Below the pieces are notes generated by a model. The model had not been told where the DNA came from. It was given only the letters and a program-made list of their open reading frames with translations, and made no database searches. The translations under genes and the position numbers were made by a program. Positions 17,501 to 26,865 of a stretch of DNA of 64,000 bases are shown here, in pieces. Source of the stretch: VXLM01 sp965242665. Lineage in GTDB: Bacteria > Chloroflexota > Dehalococcoidia > Lucifugimonadales > VXLM01. Numbering within the stretch: position 1 is the stretch's first letter; each line of letters opens with the position of its first letter. Location of the stretch: NCBI GenBank assembly GCA_965242665.1, contig OZ251484.1, positions 62,001 to 126,000 of the forward strand. Reading direction: 5' to 3'.

Positions 17501-19330
17501 TCATCGACCAATCGCAGCGCCCCCAATGGAGAACGTGCCTATGCAGTAATCGACCACCGGCCTCCACTTGTCGAATATATCATCCGGCGCATAGAAGACC
17601 GCCATGAACCCGGTCTGCTCCTGATGGATGTATGCCAAACGCACGCCCTTCATTCCCGCGTCTCCCATCTCGAACTCCTCGATGAGCGCCGGGGAGCCGT
17701 ATGACGTCTCAAGCTTCCGGCGCGCGGTAACGACCTTGTCTCCCTTGTATGGGAAGGAGTTCGCCAGTACCGAACGCTCCATGTAGTCATCGACCGACAT
17801 GGCCTCGTCAGGCTCTCGTCTATACTCACTCAGATCACGCTCCTCCAGGGTGACTGTCCTACCCCAACGGTCCTGCTCGAACAGCGCCGCGCCGTATACC
17901 TCTCTGTCCCCGCCCGCAACGTCCGCGGGATAGTCGATGCGGATCGTAGGCGTCCGCTGCCTGAACCGGTGCTGCAACAACTCTCCCACTGGACTCTCGA
18001 TCGTGGACGCAAGCGGTTCCAATCGCCTCGTTTGCGCCGTTGCAGAAGCATAGACTTCGAGTGTGTACTCCATTAATCCACTATTGTGACGGGCCTTGCC
18101 GCTATGCTCGATGGCTATGGTGTATTCTCCATCGTGAGGTGCGCGGTATTGCACGTTGTCATTAAACTGTGGTGACTCCGATACTACGTCGCGCGGCGGC
18201 GCGCCGGGGTAGTCGATCGTAACGCGCAAATCATAATCGAAGAGAGTGCCGATCCGTACGGCGATTCCTTGGTCACGCGACAACTGGATCGTATACCAGT
18301 CGATATCGCCTGGAGCGTCGATCGCTCCGGTGATCGCGCGAGCGATGCCTACTTCCCGCCCGTCGTCCGGATCGTCGTACCGCGCCAACGGAACCGAACT
18401 CCAAATCACGACATCGCGGTCGAGGTCGAACCGCGGCTTTACCACTACGAACCACTCCCCCTCAAAGCAGCATCGCTCTTCGACGTCCTGCCGCGTAGAT
18501 CGAAACGGAGGGCTAAACCGCGCCCCTGGCCACTGATCGAATAATCCGTACTCCACATCCCAAGCCGCATCGAACTCCATAGCCGCCGCCGAACGCCGAG
18601 ACCAAAATATCGCCGTGTCCCACCCCCCCCGCAGCGTGAACTCGTGCTCGGCGCTTTCCTCTGCGCTGTCGGAGGACAGCCGAGACCCCAGAACCGAGAG
18701 TCCCTCGCCCCGCACGATCTTCTCCAGCCAATCCAGCACGATGTCCGAGGAAGGCCCAGAACTCCCGTTGTCGTCCCCCCCAATGAGAACCCCAACCACC
18801 TCCGCATTGCCGTTCATGATCGCACCGCCGCTCATGCCGCCGGTGGATCCGGCCGTAGAATACACTTGCGCGACGCCCGCATCCGAAATCCGCCACCCCT
18901 CATATCCTCCTCTATTGACAGACAGCGACCAGTCGAACCCCGCATATCCAGCCGAGTAGACAACGTCGCCTTCACGCAGGGGCCGGACTTCTGCAATATC
19001 TAGAGGAGGCGCGGACGTGTCAATGGGGCCAAGGAAGGCAAGGTCTGCGGATCTGTCCTGTGCGACGACAGGAACGTTCTCATGCTCCTCGCCGTCATTG
19101 AAGATGACGTCGAGGGCGGTATTTAGACGCACCACGTGAGAAGCAGTTACGACGTACCCTCCTTCCACCAAGAACCCGCTGCCGCCAGCAAGACCTTGTC
19201 GGTCTTCGACCCTCACCATCGACGGACCGATCTTCTCCCGCACCTCCTCCTTGGAAAGCGCGCCGCCGCACGCAGCACCCAGCGCCACCGCGAACATCGC
19301 CGGCAGCGCGATTAGCGCAGATCTCACCAC
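17501..19330 (-). CDS. Trypsin-like serine protease lipoprotein with C-terminal PPC-like and extra domains
   Basis: 609 residues. The start is placed at GTG 19330 because GGAGG sits 5 bases upstream, and the same signal precedes the paralogue. The signal ends in lipobox GAAC (C21), so the protein is exported and anchored. The chymotrypsin/HtrA-type triad is H65 (TASHVV), D96 (SADLAFLG) and S167 (GGMSGGAIM). There is no PDZ domain. Instead, regions near 230-310 and 330-430 look like beta-sandwich pre-peptidase (PPC) modules (GDIDWYTIQLSRDQG), and a last domain of about 150 residues resembles PsbP/lipoprotein-type folds. It is a tandem duplicate of the gene at 19416. Confidence 0.85.
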   Translation of the reverse strand: MVRSALIALPAMFAVALGAACGGALSKEEVREKIGPSMVRVEDRQGLAGGSGFLVEGGYVVTASHVVRLNTALDVIFNDGEEHENVPVVAQDRSADLAFLGPIDTSAPPLDIAEVRPLREGDVVYSAGYAGFDWSLSVNRGGYEGWRISDAGVAQVYSTAGSTGGMSGGAIMNGNAEVVGVLIGGDDNGSSGPSSDIVLDWLEKIVRGEGLSVLGSRLSSDSAEESAEHEFTLRGGWDTAIFWSRRSAAAMEFDAAWDVEYGLFDQWPGARFSPPFRSTRQDVEERCCFEGEWFVVVKPRFDLDRDVVIWSSVPLARYDDPDDGREVGIARAITGAIDAPGDIDWYTIQLSRDQGIAVRIGTLFDYDLRVTIDYPGAPPRDVVSESPQFNDNVQYRAPHDGEYTIAIEHSGKARHNSGLMEYTLEVYASATAQTRRLEPLASTIESPVGELLQHRFRQRTPTIRIDYPADVAGGDREVYGAALFEQDRWGRTVTLEERDLSEYRREPDEAMSVDDYMERSVLANSFPYKGDKVVTARRKLETSYGSPALIEEFEMGDAGMKGVRLAYIHQEQTGFMAVFYAPDDIFDKWRPVVDYCIGTFSIGGAAIGR

Positions 19331-19415
19331 AAGCGCCTCCAGGTCTATGGTACGACAGAGCGTATGATACATGCGTTTTGCAAGCCGCGCTAGTTGACGA
19401 CAGCACCGTTCCCTG

Positions 19416-20747
19416 TTACCTTCCCGCCAGGGTAGAAGCCAGCATCTCCAACGAGTAGACCGTTATTGCGCTGGCATCGTATTCCTCATCTTGTCTGACG
19501 GCTATTGTGTACTCTCCATCATACGCCGCACGGTACTTTACCTCATACGCCACACCGAGCATGCGTTTTGGCGGCGTGTCGTGCGGCAGAGGCTCGAGGT
19601 AATCGACCTCCACGAGCAGGGAGTCGAAGGACACTATCCGCAGCACGATGACCTGCCCGCGCGACAACTGGATCCTGTACCGGTCGATATCCCCGGGAGT
19701 ATCAATCGCCCCGAAGACCTTGCGAGCGATACCTACTTCCCTCCCGTCGTCCGGGTCGTCGTACCGCGCCAACGGAGTGGAACTCCGAACCAAAACGGGG
19801 AAATCCTTATAATCCGAGTTGGACTGCCGTACTACAAGGAACCACGGTCCGTCATGGCAGCATCGCTTGGCCACGCCGTCTCCGGCAGATCGAAAGACAG
19901 TAGGAAACTGCGGTCCTTCTTGATCGAACAAGGCATACTCCACATCCGAACTCGCATCGATTTCAACGGTCGCTCTCAAACCTCGAGACCAAAAGATCGC
20001 TGTATCCCACCGTCCCTGCAGGGTGAACTCGTGCTGGTTGCTGCCCTCTATCGTATCGGGCAGCAACCGTGATCCCAGAGGTGACAGATCCATACCGTGC
20101 ACAACTCTGTTCAACCCGTCCAGTATGACGTCCGAAGATGGACCTATAGTCAGATTTTCTCCGCCTAGAGCGACAATCCCAATCACATCCCCGTCGCGGT
20201 TCGTCATCACGCCTCCGCTCATGCCACGATTTGATTCAGCCGTGGAGTATATGTGCGTAGGATCCGTCTGCTGCAAACGGCCCCAAAATATGCCTTCGTA
20301 ATGGCCCAAAAATACGCCTTCGTATTCGCCTCGCGTGACATACAGCGACGGGGATCCTAGAGCGTGCCCAATGGAGAGAACAGTATCACCCATCCGCAGG
20401 GTTTCGGTTTTCACAAGATCCAACGTTGGCACGTATGTGTCGATGGGGCCGAGGAACGCGAGGTCGGCAAAATGATCATGCGCCAACACGGGAACATCCT
20501 CATGTGCGGTTCCATCTTCGAACACCACGTCTAGGACGGCGTACGGCCACGCCACGTGCGCCGCGGTTGCGACATACCCGCCCTCCACCAAGAACCCACT
20601 GCCAATAGCATCGAACCCGTCTTGAATTCTCACCATCGACGGACCGATCTTCTCCCGCACCTCTTCCTCGGAAAGCGCGCCGCCGCACGCAGCGCCCAAC
20701 GCCAACGTGAACACCACCGGCAGCACGCTAAGCGCAGCTCTCACCAC
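19416..20747 (-). CDS. Trypsin-like serine protease lipoprotein, paralogue of neighbour
   Basis: 443 residues from GTG 20747, with the same GGAGGCGCTT ribosome region as its neighbour. The signal ends LGAACGG (C21). Triad residues are H64 (TAAHVA), D95 (FADLAFLG) and the serine of GMSGGVM. A C-terminal PPC-like region includes GDIDRYRIQLSRGQ. It lacks the final 150-residue domain of the other copy. The two genes read in the same direction with an 85-base gap and share most sequence features, so a tandem duplication with later divergence is clear. Confidence 0.85.
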   Translation of the reverse strand: MVRAALSVLPVVFTLALGAACGGALSEEEVREKIGPSMVRIQDGFDAIGSGFLVEGGYVATAAHVAWPYAVLDVVFEDGTAHEDVPVLAHDHFADLAFLGPIDTYVPTLDLVKTETLRMGDTVLSIGHALGSPSLYVTRGEYEGVFLGHYEGIFWGRLQQTDPTHIYSTAESNRGMSGGVMTNRDGDVIGIVALGGENLTIGPSSDVILDGLNRVVHGMDLSPLGSRLLPDTIEGSNQHEFTLQGRWDTAIFWSRGLRATVEIDASSDVEYALFDQEGPQFPTVFRSAGDGVAKRCCHDGPWFLVVRQSNSDYKDFPVLVRSSTPLARYDDPDDGREVGIARKVFGAIDTPGDIDRYRIQLSRGQVIVLRIVSFDSLLVEVDYLEPLPHDTPPKRMLGVAYEVKYRAAYDGEYTIAVRQDEEYDASAITVYSLEMLASTLAGR

Positions 20748-20909
20748 AAGCGCCTCCAAGTCAAGACGGTACGCAGCCAATCATACAAGCGTTTCGCACA
20801 GAGTACTAGATACCGCGCCGCAGCGCGTCACCTGTAAGCGGCTAAATCCCCAACGACGTCAGACGCCGCGCCGGTTGACGATGACGGCGCTCTCTGCTAC
20901 CGTCGCTCA

Positions 20910-22061
20910 ATGATAGAAGCGGCCCCTCGATTACAATCCGCGCCGAACGGCCCCGAGCGCGTTCCAAAGACGCCCTCGTTCGTCTACGACGTCCAACGGT
21001 TGGCGGTTACCGCATCGAGAACCCAAACAATCGCCAAGGATGCAGGATGTACGCTCCTCTACTCGGTCAAGGCAAACGACTTGCCTGGGATTCTGGCGGC
21101 CTTGGTCCCATTCATCGACGGATGCAGCGTCAGTTCGCTGGTAGAAGCGCGCGCGGCGCGGCGTTCCCTCGGAAGCTCCGCTACGGTGCACCTATGCACC
21201 GTAGCGGTTCATCCAAACGACGCGGAGGAACTGGCGGAACTGTGCGACTACGTAACATTCAACTCTCTGACCCAGCTGCGCCGTTGGGCCCCCGCGTTTG
21301 AAGGACGCGCCAGAATTGGATTGCGTGTGAACCCCGGACTCTCGTTCGTCGGCGACGACCGATACGACCCGTGCGGCGCGCACACGAAGCTCGGCGTCCC
21401 GCTGCAAGACGCAGCCGACGCGCTCGACTGGGCCGGGGTGGCGGTCGATGGTCTGCATATCCACTCCAACTGCGACTCGACCAACTTGCTGGAACTGCTG
21501 GAAACCGTCACCATCCTGGAAGCGAGTCTCTCGGGGACGTTCTCTCGAATCAAGTGGGTCAACTTGGGCGGGGGGTACTTGCTCAACGAAGCGGCGGATG
21601 TTCGACCCCTCGAGGACGCCGCGCGCCTCATTCGAGACCGATACTGCGCGGATGTCATTCTTGAGCCGGGCGCAGGGTTGGTACGGGACAGCGGCTACCT
21701 CGCAGCAACCGTCTTGGACCTATTCCAGAGCGGAGGGAAGACGAACGCTATACTAGACACTACGGTGAACCACATGCCGGAGGTGTTCGAGTATCAGTTT
21801 CGACCAGACGTCGCGGGCGATGGCGGGGGCACACACGAATACGTTCTCGCCGGCGCGTCCTGCCTGGCGGGGGATGCGTTCGGAGAGTACCGTTTCGAGC
21901 AGCCCCTAGCCGTCGGGTCCCGCATCGTGTTTGAGAACGCGGGGGCGTACACCGTCGTAAAGGCGAACACATTCAATGGGATTCCCCTACCGTCTGTCTT
22001 CGAGTTGCGAAGAGACGGGAGCTTCGTCGAGACGGCGATGCAGAGGGCAGGGCGTCTATGA
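20910..22061 (+). CDS. Carboxynorspermidine decarboxylase-like PLP enzyme (NspC-like)
   Basis: 383 residues of the alanine-racemase-fold PLP decarboxylases. K54 in YSVKAND forms the PLP aldimine. RVNPG, YDPCGAHTKLGV, LHIHSNCDS, NLGGGY, LEPGAG, VNHMPEVFEY and GASCLAGDAFGEY follow the carboxynorspermidine decarboxylase pattern rather than lysA or speA. NspC releases CO2 from carboxy(nor)spermidine to form polyamines. No partner dehydrogenase is present here. The stop overlaps the next start (ATGA), and the neighbours are DUF3326 and a ligase, so this copy may work on another amino-acid substrate in a dedicated pathway. Confidence 0.82.
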   Translation: MIEAAPRLQSAPNGPERVPKTPSFVYDVQRLAVTASRTQTIAKDAGCTLLYSVKANDLPGILAALVPFIDGCSVSSLVEARAARRSLGSSATVHLCTVAVHPNDAEELAELCDYVTFNSLTQLRRWAPAFEGRARIGLRVNPGLSFVGDDRYDPCGAHTKLGVPLQDAADALDWAGVAVDGLHIHSNCDSTNLLELLETVTILEASLSGTFSRIKWVNLGGGYLLNEAADVRPLEDAARLIRDRYCADVILEPGAGLVRDSGYLAATVLDLFQSGGKTNAILDTTVNHMPEVFEYQFRPDVAGDGGGTHEYVLAGASCLAGDAFGEYRFEQPLAVGSRIVFENAGAYTVVKANTFNGIPLPSVFELRRDGSFVETAMQRAGRL

Positions 22062-23404
22062 GGTTGTTCGAGCGAGAATTGACCATAACCGCCCCGGACG
22101 GACGCGGGGGGATGCTAAACGGAATCCGACAGGCTGCCTCGCGCCAGACCGGCGGCGGGCAGACGCCAATCCGCTTTGCAGTGACCGCGTCGTCCGAACG
22201 CTCCTATCGCTGCGAGGTCGGCATTCTGGAAGGCGCAGCGCAGACGGATGCGTCGATCTTCGACCTCTACCGCCGCGGCGGGCAGGACGCTGCAGCGTTC
22301 AATGCGGTGCTCGTCATACCAACCGGCATCGGCGCGGAAATCGGCGGACACGCCGGAGACGCCACTCCAGTCGCGCAGCTGCTAGCGTCCGTCTGCGACA
22401 CCCTCATCACACACCCGAACGTCGTCAACGCTTCCGACTTGAACGAGCTGCCCTCCAATGGACTCTACGTCGAAGGCAGTATCATCAGCCGTTTCCTCAT
22501 GGGATCCATCTCACTCGAACGAGTCAGATCGAACAGGGTTCTCGTCATCATCGACGCGCACCCGAACGAGCGATTCACACGGGCGACAGTGAACGCGGTC
22601 AACAGCGCGCGGGCCACGTATGGGCTTCCGTGCGAGCGTATCGTCGTCCTCGATCCGCCCCTGCCGGCGAAGGGGCGGTATACCCCGTCCGGCCGCGCGG
22701 CCGGAACGGTCGACGAACTGGAGCGCGTCTTCGATGCGCTCGACAAGTACCGCGGCGAGTACGACGCCGTGGCCATTTCCACAGTGATCGACGTAGACAT
22801 TCCCCACGCGGTCTACTTTGCTAGCAGCGGCGAAGTAGTAAATCCCTGGGGCGGCGTGGAGGCGATGTTGACGCACGCGGTATCGACGATGTACGACGTT
22901 CCGTCCGCGCACGCTCCGATGATGGAGTCGGTGGAGGCCGCCAACATGGACCCGGGCATCGTAGACCCCCGCATGGCGGCCGAGGCGGTATCGCTTACCT
23001 TCTTCCAGTCCGTGCTCAATGGACTGCACAGAGCCCCCCGCATCTCGGCGCGCACGCACCCAAACTCGCTAACCGTGCAAGACGTCTCCTGCCTCGTCAT
23101 TCCCGACGGATGCCTCGGACTGCCACCCCTGGCGGCGCTCGAACAGAACATACCCGTCATCGCCGTCCGAGAGAATAGGAGTCTGATGAAGAACGACCTC
23201 ACGATGCTGCCTTGGGCAGCAGGGCAGCTATACACCGTAGAAAACTACTGGGAGGCCGTAGGAGTGATGGCAGCCATGAAGGAGGGCATGAATCCGGGCT
23301 CGGTTCGGCGTCCACTCGGCGGCGTGAAGATCGAGCGCGCAACCCAGAACGAAGAACCTGCTGACCACTCGTCGCCCCTTCACCCAAGCAAGGCGGAGCG
23401 ATGA
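22058..23404 (+). CDS. DUF3326 family protein
   Basis: 448 residues. VIPTGIGAEIGGHAGDATP, LITHPNVVNAS and LYVEGSIISRFLMG are characteristic of DUF3326, a family of unknown function. A Rossmann-like middle (NRVLVIIDAHPNERF) and a C-terminal region with VSCLVIPDGCLGLPPLAALEQ NIPVIAV suggest a nucleotide- or sugar-type fold. It is the middle gene of a tightly coupled operon, overlapping both neighbours by four bases, so it probably catalyses a step between or beside the decarboxylase and ligase. Confidence 0.75.
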   Translation: MRLFERELTITAPDGRGGMLNGIRQAASRQTGGGQTPIRFAVTASSERSYRCEVGILEGAAQTDASIFDLYRRGGQDAAAFNAVLVIPTGIGAEIGGHAGDATPVAQLLASVCDTLITHPNVVNASDLNELPSNGLYVEGSIISRFLMGSISLERVRSNRVLVIIDAHPNERFTRATVNAVNSARATYGLPCERIVVLDPPLPAKGRYTPSGRAAGTVDELERVFDALDKYRGEYDAVAISTVIDVDIPHAVYFASSGEVVNPWGGVEAMLTHAVSTMYDVPSAHAPMMESVEAANMDPGIVDPRMAAEAVSLTFFQSVLNGLHRAPRISARTHPNSLTVQDVSCLVIPDGCLGLPPLAALEQNIPVIAVRENRSLMKNDLTMLPWAAGQLYTVENYWEAVGVMAAMKEGMNPGSVRRPLGGVKIERATQNEEPADHSSPLHPSKAER

Positions 23405-24669
23405 CGTCCGTCCTGCGCGGCGCCAGTCCACTGGAACAACCTACCCTACCCGTCAAGGAAAGCATTAGGGACGCGCTCCGGTACGCGCATTCCAGATTCG
23501 GCGCGTACCGCCGTCTCTTCGAGCGAGCGGGCATCTCGAACAAGACTATCGCGGACTCCGACCCTCTCGACGTCATAGGCTGCCTGCCAATCACAGGCAG
23601 CGACATGTTGACAGAGGTTTCCTTGGAAAGCATCCAGGCAGTCGACCGGATCGTCGACATGGAGACGTCGTCCGGCACCACCGGTGCGCGCAAGAAACGC
23701 TTCATATCCAGCAACGACGACGTCCGCGACCACGAGTTCATGGCTGACCTGTTTCGCGCGGCCGGCATCACGAAGAACGACCGCGCGGCGTGCGTCGATA
23801 CTGACCCCGTGTACCTCATGGTTTCGTTCGCCCGCGCCCTCGATGTACTGGGAGCGGAGGAGACATACGTATATTCGGTCGGGCGCGACTACGAACGGGG
23901 TCTCCACGGTCTGGCGCGTCTCGATCCAACAGCAGTATTCGCAGTGCCTTCGATGTTCGAGCGGCTGCTTGGGCCTCTCCGCCGAGCATACGAAACCGCA
24001 AACAGGAAGCGAAGCTTGAGCCGCGTCATCTTCATAGGGGAGCGCGTTCCTCATCAGTTACGGAGGGAGTTGAACGCAAACTGGGGCGTGGAAGTCTTCA
24101 GCTACTACGGTGCGGCGGAGGCCGCGTCACTCGGCATCGAGTGCGTAGCCCACGACTGCATCCACCTGTTCACTGACCGAAATTTCTTCGAGATTCGCCC
24201 GTCCGAGCATGAAGTATCGGATGGGCAGATCATAGTCACTAGCCTTGTCCAACGGACAGTGCCTCTGCTGCGGTACGCGCTCGGCGACGAAATAGTCGTT
24301 CGGCAGGGCGAATGTCCATGCGGTCTACGGTACCCGCGAGTCGACGTGATCGGCCGCACGGGAGACAGATTCTCGATTCTCGGATCTCAGTTCCACTACG
24401 CATCCTTCCTGCGCTCGGCGTACAGCCGCCGAGACGAGATCGGATACATGCAACTCGTCCTGACGGAGAGCACCTGCGACGTCCTCACCGTCGTGCTGCC
24501 GAAAGCAATGATCCCCCATGAAGAGTCCATCAAGACATCCCTGCTGTCGCAGCAACTAGAGTTGGAGTTCCTCGTCTCCAGCAAACTCGCCGATCTCGAA
24601 TTCGCATACGTCGACGAGGCGTACTTCTCTAGTTCGCGGAAGATGAAGCTAGTGGACGACCGGAGATAG
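23401..24669 (+). CDS. Adenylate-forming acyl-CoA ligase-like enzyme (PaaK family)
   Basis: 422 residues resembling phenylacetate-CoA ligase and coenzyme F390 synthetase. The ATP loop is SSGTTGARKKRF (90-101). YYGAAEAASLGIEC follows near 238, then ALGDEIVVRQGECPCGLRYP and the hinge IGRTGDRF. It would activate a carboxylate as acyl-AMP for transfer to CoA or an amine. There is no carrier-protein domain and none next door. The ATG overlaps the DUF3326 stop by four bases; this is the last gene of the three. Confidence 0.85.
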   Translation: MTSVLRGASPLEQPTLPVKESIRDALRYAHSRFGAYRRLFERAGISNKTIADSDPLDVIGCLPITGSDMLTEVSLESIQAVDRIVDMETSSGTTGARKKRFISSNDDVRDHEFMADLFRAAGITKNDRAACVDTDPVYLMVSFARALDVLGAEETYVYSVGRDYERGLHGLARLDPTAVFAVPSMFERLLGPLRRAYETANRKRSLSRVIFIGERVPHQLRRELNANWGVEVFSYYGAAEAASLGIECVAHDCIHLFTDRNFFEIRPSEHEVSDGQIIVTSLVQRTVPLLRYALGDEIVVRQGECPCGLRYPRVDVIGRTGDRFSILGSQFHYASFLRSAYSRRDEIGYMQLVLTESTCDVLTVVLPKAMIPHEESIKTSLLSQQLELEFLVSSKLADLEFAYVDEAYFSSSRKMKLVDDRR

Positions 24670-24926
24670 ACGTTGGAGGATGCGAAAAGGAGGGTCGAGG
24701 GACGATTTCGTATTCGCGCGGGACAGACGAACAATGGCGGCAGGCGCACTGTTCACAGTTCTGTAAGTTTCGTAAGGCGGATGCAACGTTTGGACCATAT
24801 CATAGCAACCAAACAAGTGGATCTGAGGCGCGCGTGCATCCGTCAGCCCAAACACACCAACCCACAGACTCGCGTATACTATCTACCATACCATCAAGTG
24901 TCTGGAAGGAATGGCCCTACGTCCAA

Positions 24927-25613
24927 ATGGCGACTCGAATTCTCATCGTAGACGACGAACGAGTGGTGACGGAGGTCGTGGAACGTTACCTCAAGCTCGA
25001 GGGGTATGATGCCGCCGTGGCCATGGATGGAGCCGACGCGCTGAAGGTCGTGCAGGAATGGAAGCCGCATCTCGTCGTCCTCGACATCATGCTCCCCATT
25101 CTGGACGGGCTCGAAGTGTGCCGCATCCTACGCAAGAACACGGACTTGCCCATCATCATGCTGACTGCGCGCGGAGAGGAAACCGACCGTATCGTCGGAC
25201 TTGAAATGGGCGCGGATGACTACATGGTAAAGCCGTTCAGTCCGCGAGAACTGGTTGCCCGGGTCAAGTCGGTGCTGCGGCGGGCGGGAACGAACCCAAA
25301 CTCGAGCTCTGGATCGACCGTCAGGCATGGATCCTTGGAAATCAACCCCGACACTCGGGAGGTATCGAACGGCGCGCGCAAGATCGAGTTGACAGCCAAG
25401 GAGTTCGACCTCCTCTTCTTCCTCGCTTCCCGCCCCAACCGCGTGTTTACGAGGACGCAGTTGATGGATCAGGTGTGGGACTATTCGTATGCGGCGGACT
25501 ATTCGACCGTCACCGTCCATATCCGTCGGCTGCGAGCGAAGCTGGAAACGGACCCGATGAAGCCGCGCTACGTCAAGACGGTCTGGGGCGTCGGCTACAA
25601 ATTCGAGGCATAG
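24927..25613 (+). CDS. OmpR/PhoB-family response regulator
   Basis: 228 residues from ATG 24927. Receiver domain: D9/D10 acidic pair, phospho-acceptor D53 (VVLDIMLP), T in MLTARG and K104 in MVKPF. A winged-helix DNA-binding domain follows from about 135 (ELTAKEFDLLFFLASRPNRVFTR, VTVHIRRLRAKLE). It is four bases upstream of its kinase. The AAGGA about 17 bases upstream is rather distant, and an out-of-frame ATG lies at 24911, so the exact start is slightly uncertain. Likely targets are neighbouring envelope genes. Confidence 0.95.
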   Translation: MATRILIVDDERVVTEVVERYLKLEGYDAAVAMDGADALKVVQEWKPHLVVLDIMLPILDGLEVCRILRKNTDLPIIMLTARGEETDRIVGLEMGADDYMVKPFSPRELVARVKSVLRRAGTNPNSSSGSTVRHGSLEINPDTREVSNGARKIELTAKEFDLLFFLASRPNRVFTRTQLMDQVWDYSYAADYSTVTVHIRRLRAKLETDPMKPRYVKTVWGVGYKFEA

Positions 25614-25617
25614 ACCG

Positions 25618-26865
25618 ATGAATTCACTGGGAAAGCAAGTCGTGCAGGCGGCGGCGACACTCCTCGTTCTCCTTGCCGTCGTCGTGTCGATTGGCGAAGT
25701 CCTCATCGACCCGCCCGCGCGGGACCTGGCGCTGCTCGCTCTGTTCCTCCTGTTTTCCGGCGGCATTACCGTTGGCATCGGGGTAGCAGTGTCGCAGTTC
25801 GGACTGCCGTCCTGGGCGCGTTCGATCCGCAGCAGACTCGTGCTCGTATCCGTGCTCGTGATGGCGCTCTCATTGGCAAACGTGGGATTCGTCGCCGTCC
25901 TCATGTTCTTCGAACCGCACGACCTCTACTTGCTCATCAGCCTCATGGTCTTCTCCGTTGGAGCGTCGATCTTCGTTGCGTATGCATCGTCCAACCCAAC
26001 CGCGCGTGTCATGAGCAAGTTCGTGGGGGCGGTGCGTGAAATAAACACCGGAAGCCTCAATACCAGGGTGCCAGTCGAGTCAAACGACGAGGTTGGCGAG
26101 CTTGCAGCCGCCTTCAACGACATGGTGGAACGACTTCAGAGCAGCTTCGAACGCGAGCGAGACCTGGAGAACGCGCGCAAGGAGCTATTTGGGGCAGTGT
26201 CTCATGACCTTCGAACTCCCCTCGCGTCCATTCGCGCGATGATCGAAAGCATCAACGACGGAGTAGTCACCGACCAAGACACGAAAACACGGTACCTCGC
26301 AACCATACAATCCGAGGTCGAAAACCTCAGCAACCTTATCGGAGACCTGTTCGAGCTGTCGCAGATCGATGCGGGCATCCTCGCATTGCACATCGAGGCC
26401 TCATCCATTCAAGACCTCATATCGGACACTCTGGAGAGCATGGCGGCGCAGGCGACGAACCAGCGGCTGCGGCTCGAGGGAGAAGTCGATCAGAACATTC
26501 CCCCCGTCTCGATGGACTCCCAGCGCGTTCAACGAGTGCTCTACAACCTGGTGCAGAACGCCATCCGACACACTCCACCCGATGGTTCCATCTCGATACG
26601 GGTGGTCGACGCGGGCAAAGAAGTGCATGTCCAGGTTGCCGATACCGGCGAAGGGATACGGCGTCGAGACCTCCCGAAAGTGTTCGCGCGGGCGTACCGC
26701 GCAGACCCCGCGCGGCAACGCGACTCGGGCGGCGCGGGAATCGGGCTAAGCATCGCCAAGGGAATCGTCGAAGCCCACGGCGGACGAATCTGGGTCGAGA
26801 GCGAACCCGGACGAGGAAGCGTGTTCAGCTTCACCCTGCCGAAATCAATGCCAGCCGCCGGATGA
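25618..26865 (+). CDS. Sensor histidine kinase
   Basis: 415 residues. About four membrane segments lie between residues 9 and 124 with little extracytoplasmic loop, so the signal is probably sensed in or at the membrane. A HAMP-like linker is at 126-180, the HisKA site is H196 in AVSHDLRTPL, and the ATPase boxes are N (LYNLVQNAIRHT), G1 (VADTGEGI) and G2 (GGAGIGLSIAKGIVEAHGG). It pairs with the regulator just upstream. Its 3' end overlaps the convergent lipoprotein gene by 21 bases. Confidence 0.95.
   Translation: MNSLGKQVVQAAATLLVLLAVVVSIGEVLIDPPARDLALLALFLLFSGGITVGIGVAVSQFGLPSWARSIRSRLVLVSVLVMALSLANVGFVAVLMFFEPHDLYLLISLMVFSVGASIFVAYASSNPTARVMSKFVGAVREINTGSLNTRVPVESNDEVGELAAAFNDMVERLQSSFERERDLENARKELFGAVSHDLRTPLASIRAMIESINDGVVTDQDTKTRYLATIQSEVENLSNLIGDLFELSQIDAGILALHIEASSIQDLISDTLESMAAQATNQRLRLEGEVDQNIPPVSMDSQRVQRVLYNLVQNAIRHTPPDGSISIRVVDAGKEVHVQVADTGEGIRRRDLPKVFARAYRADPARQRDSGGAGIGLSIAKGIVEAHGGRIWVESEPGRGSVFSFTLPKSMPAAG

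Noticed and set aside
24690..24800. Phosphate-box-like direct repeat upstream of the first response regulator
   Set aside because: The GTAAG repeats near 24761-24776 have irregular spacing and too little similarity to support a binding site.
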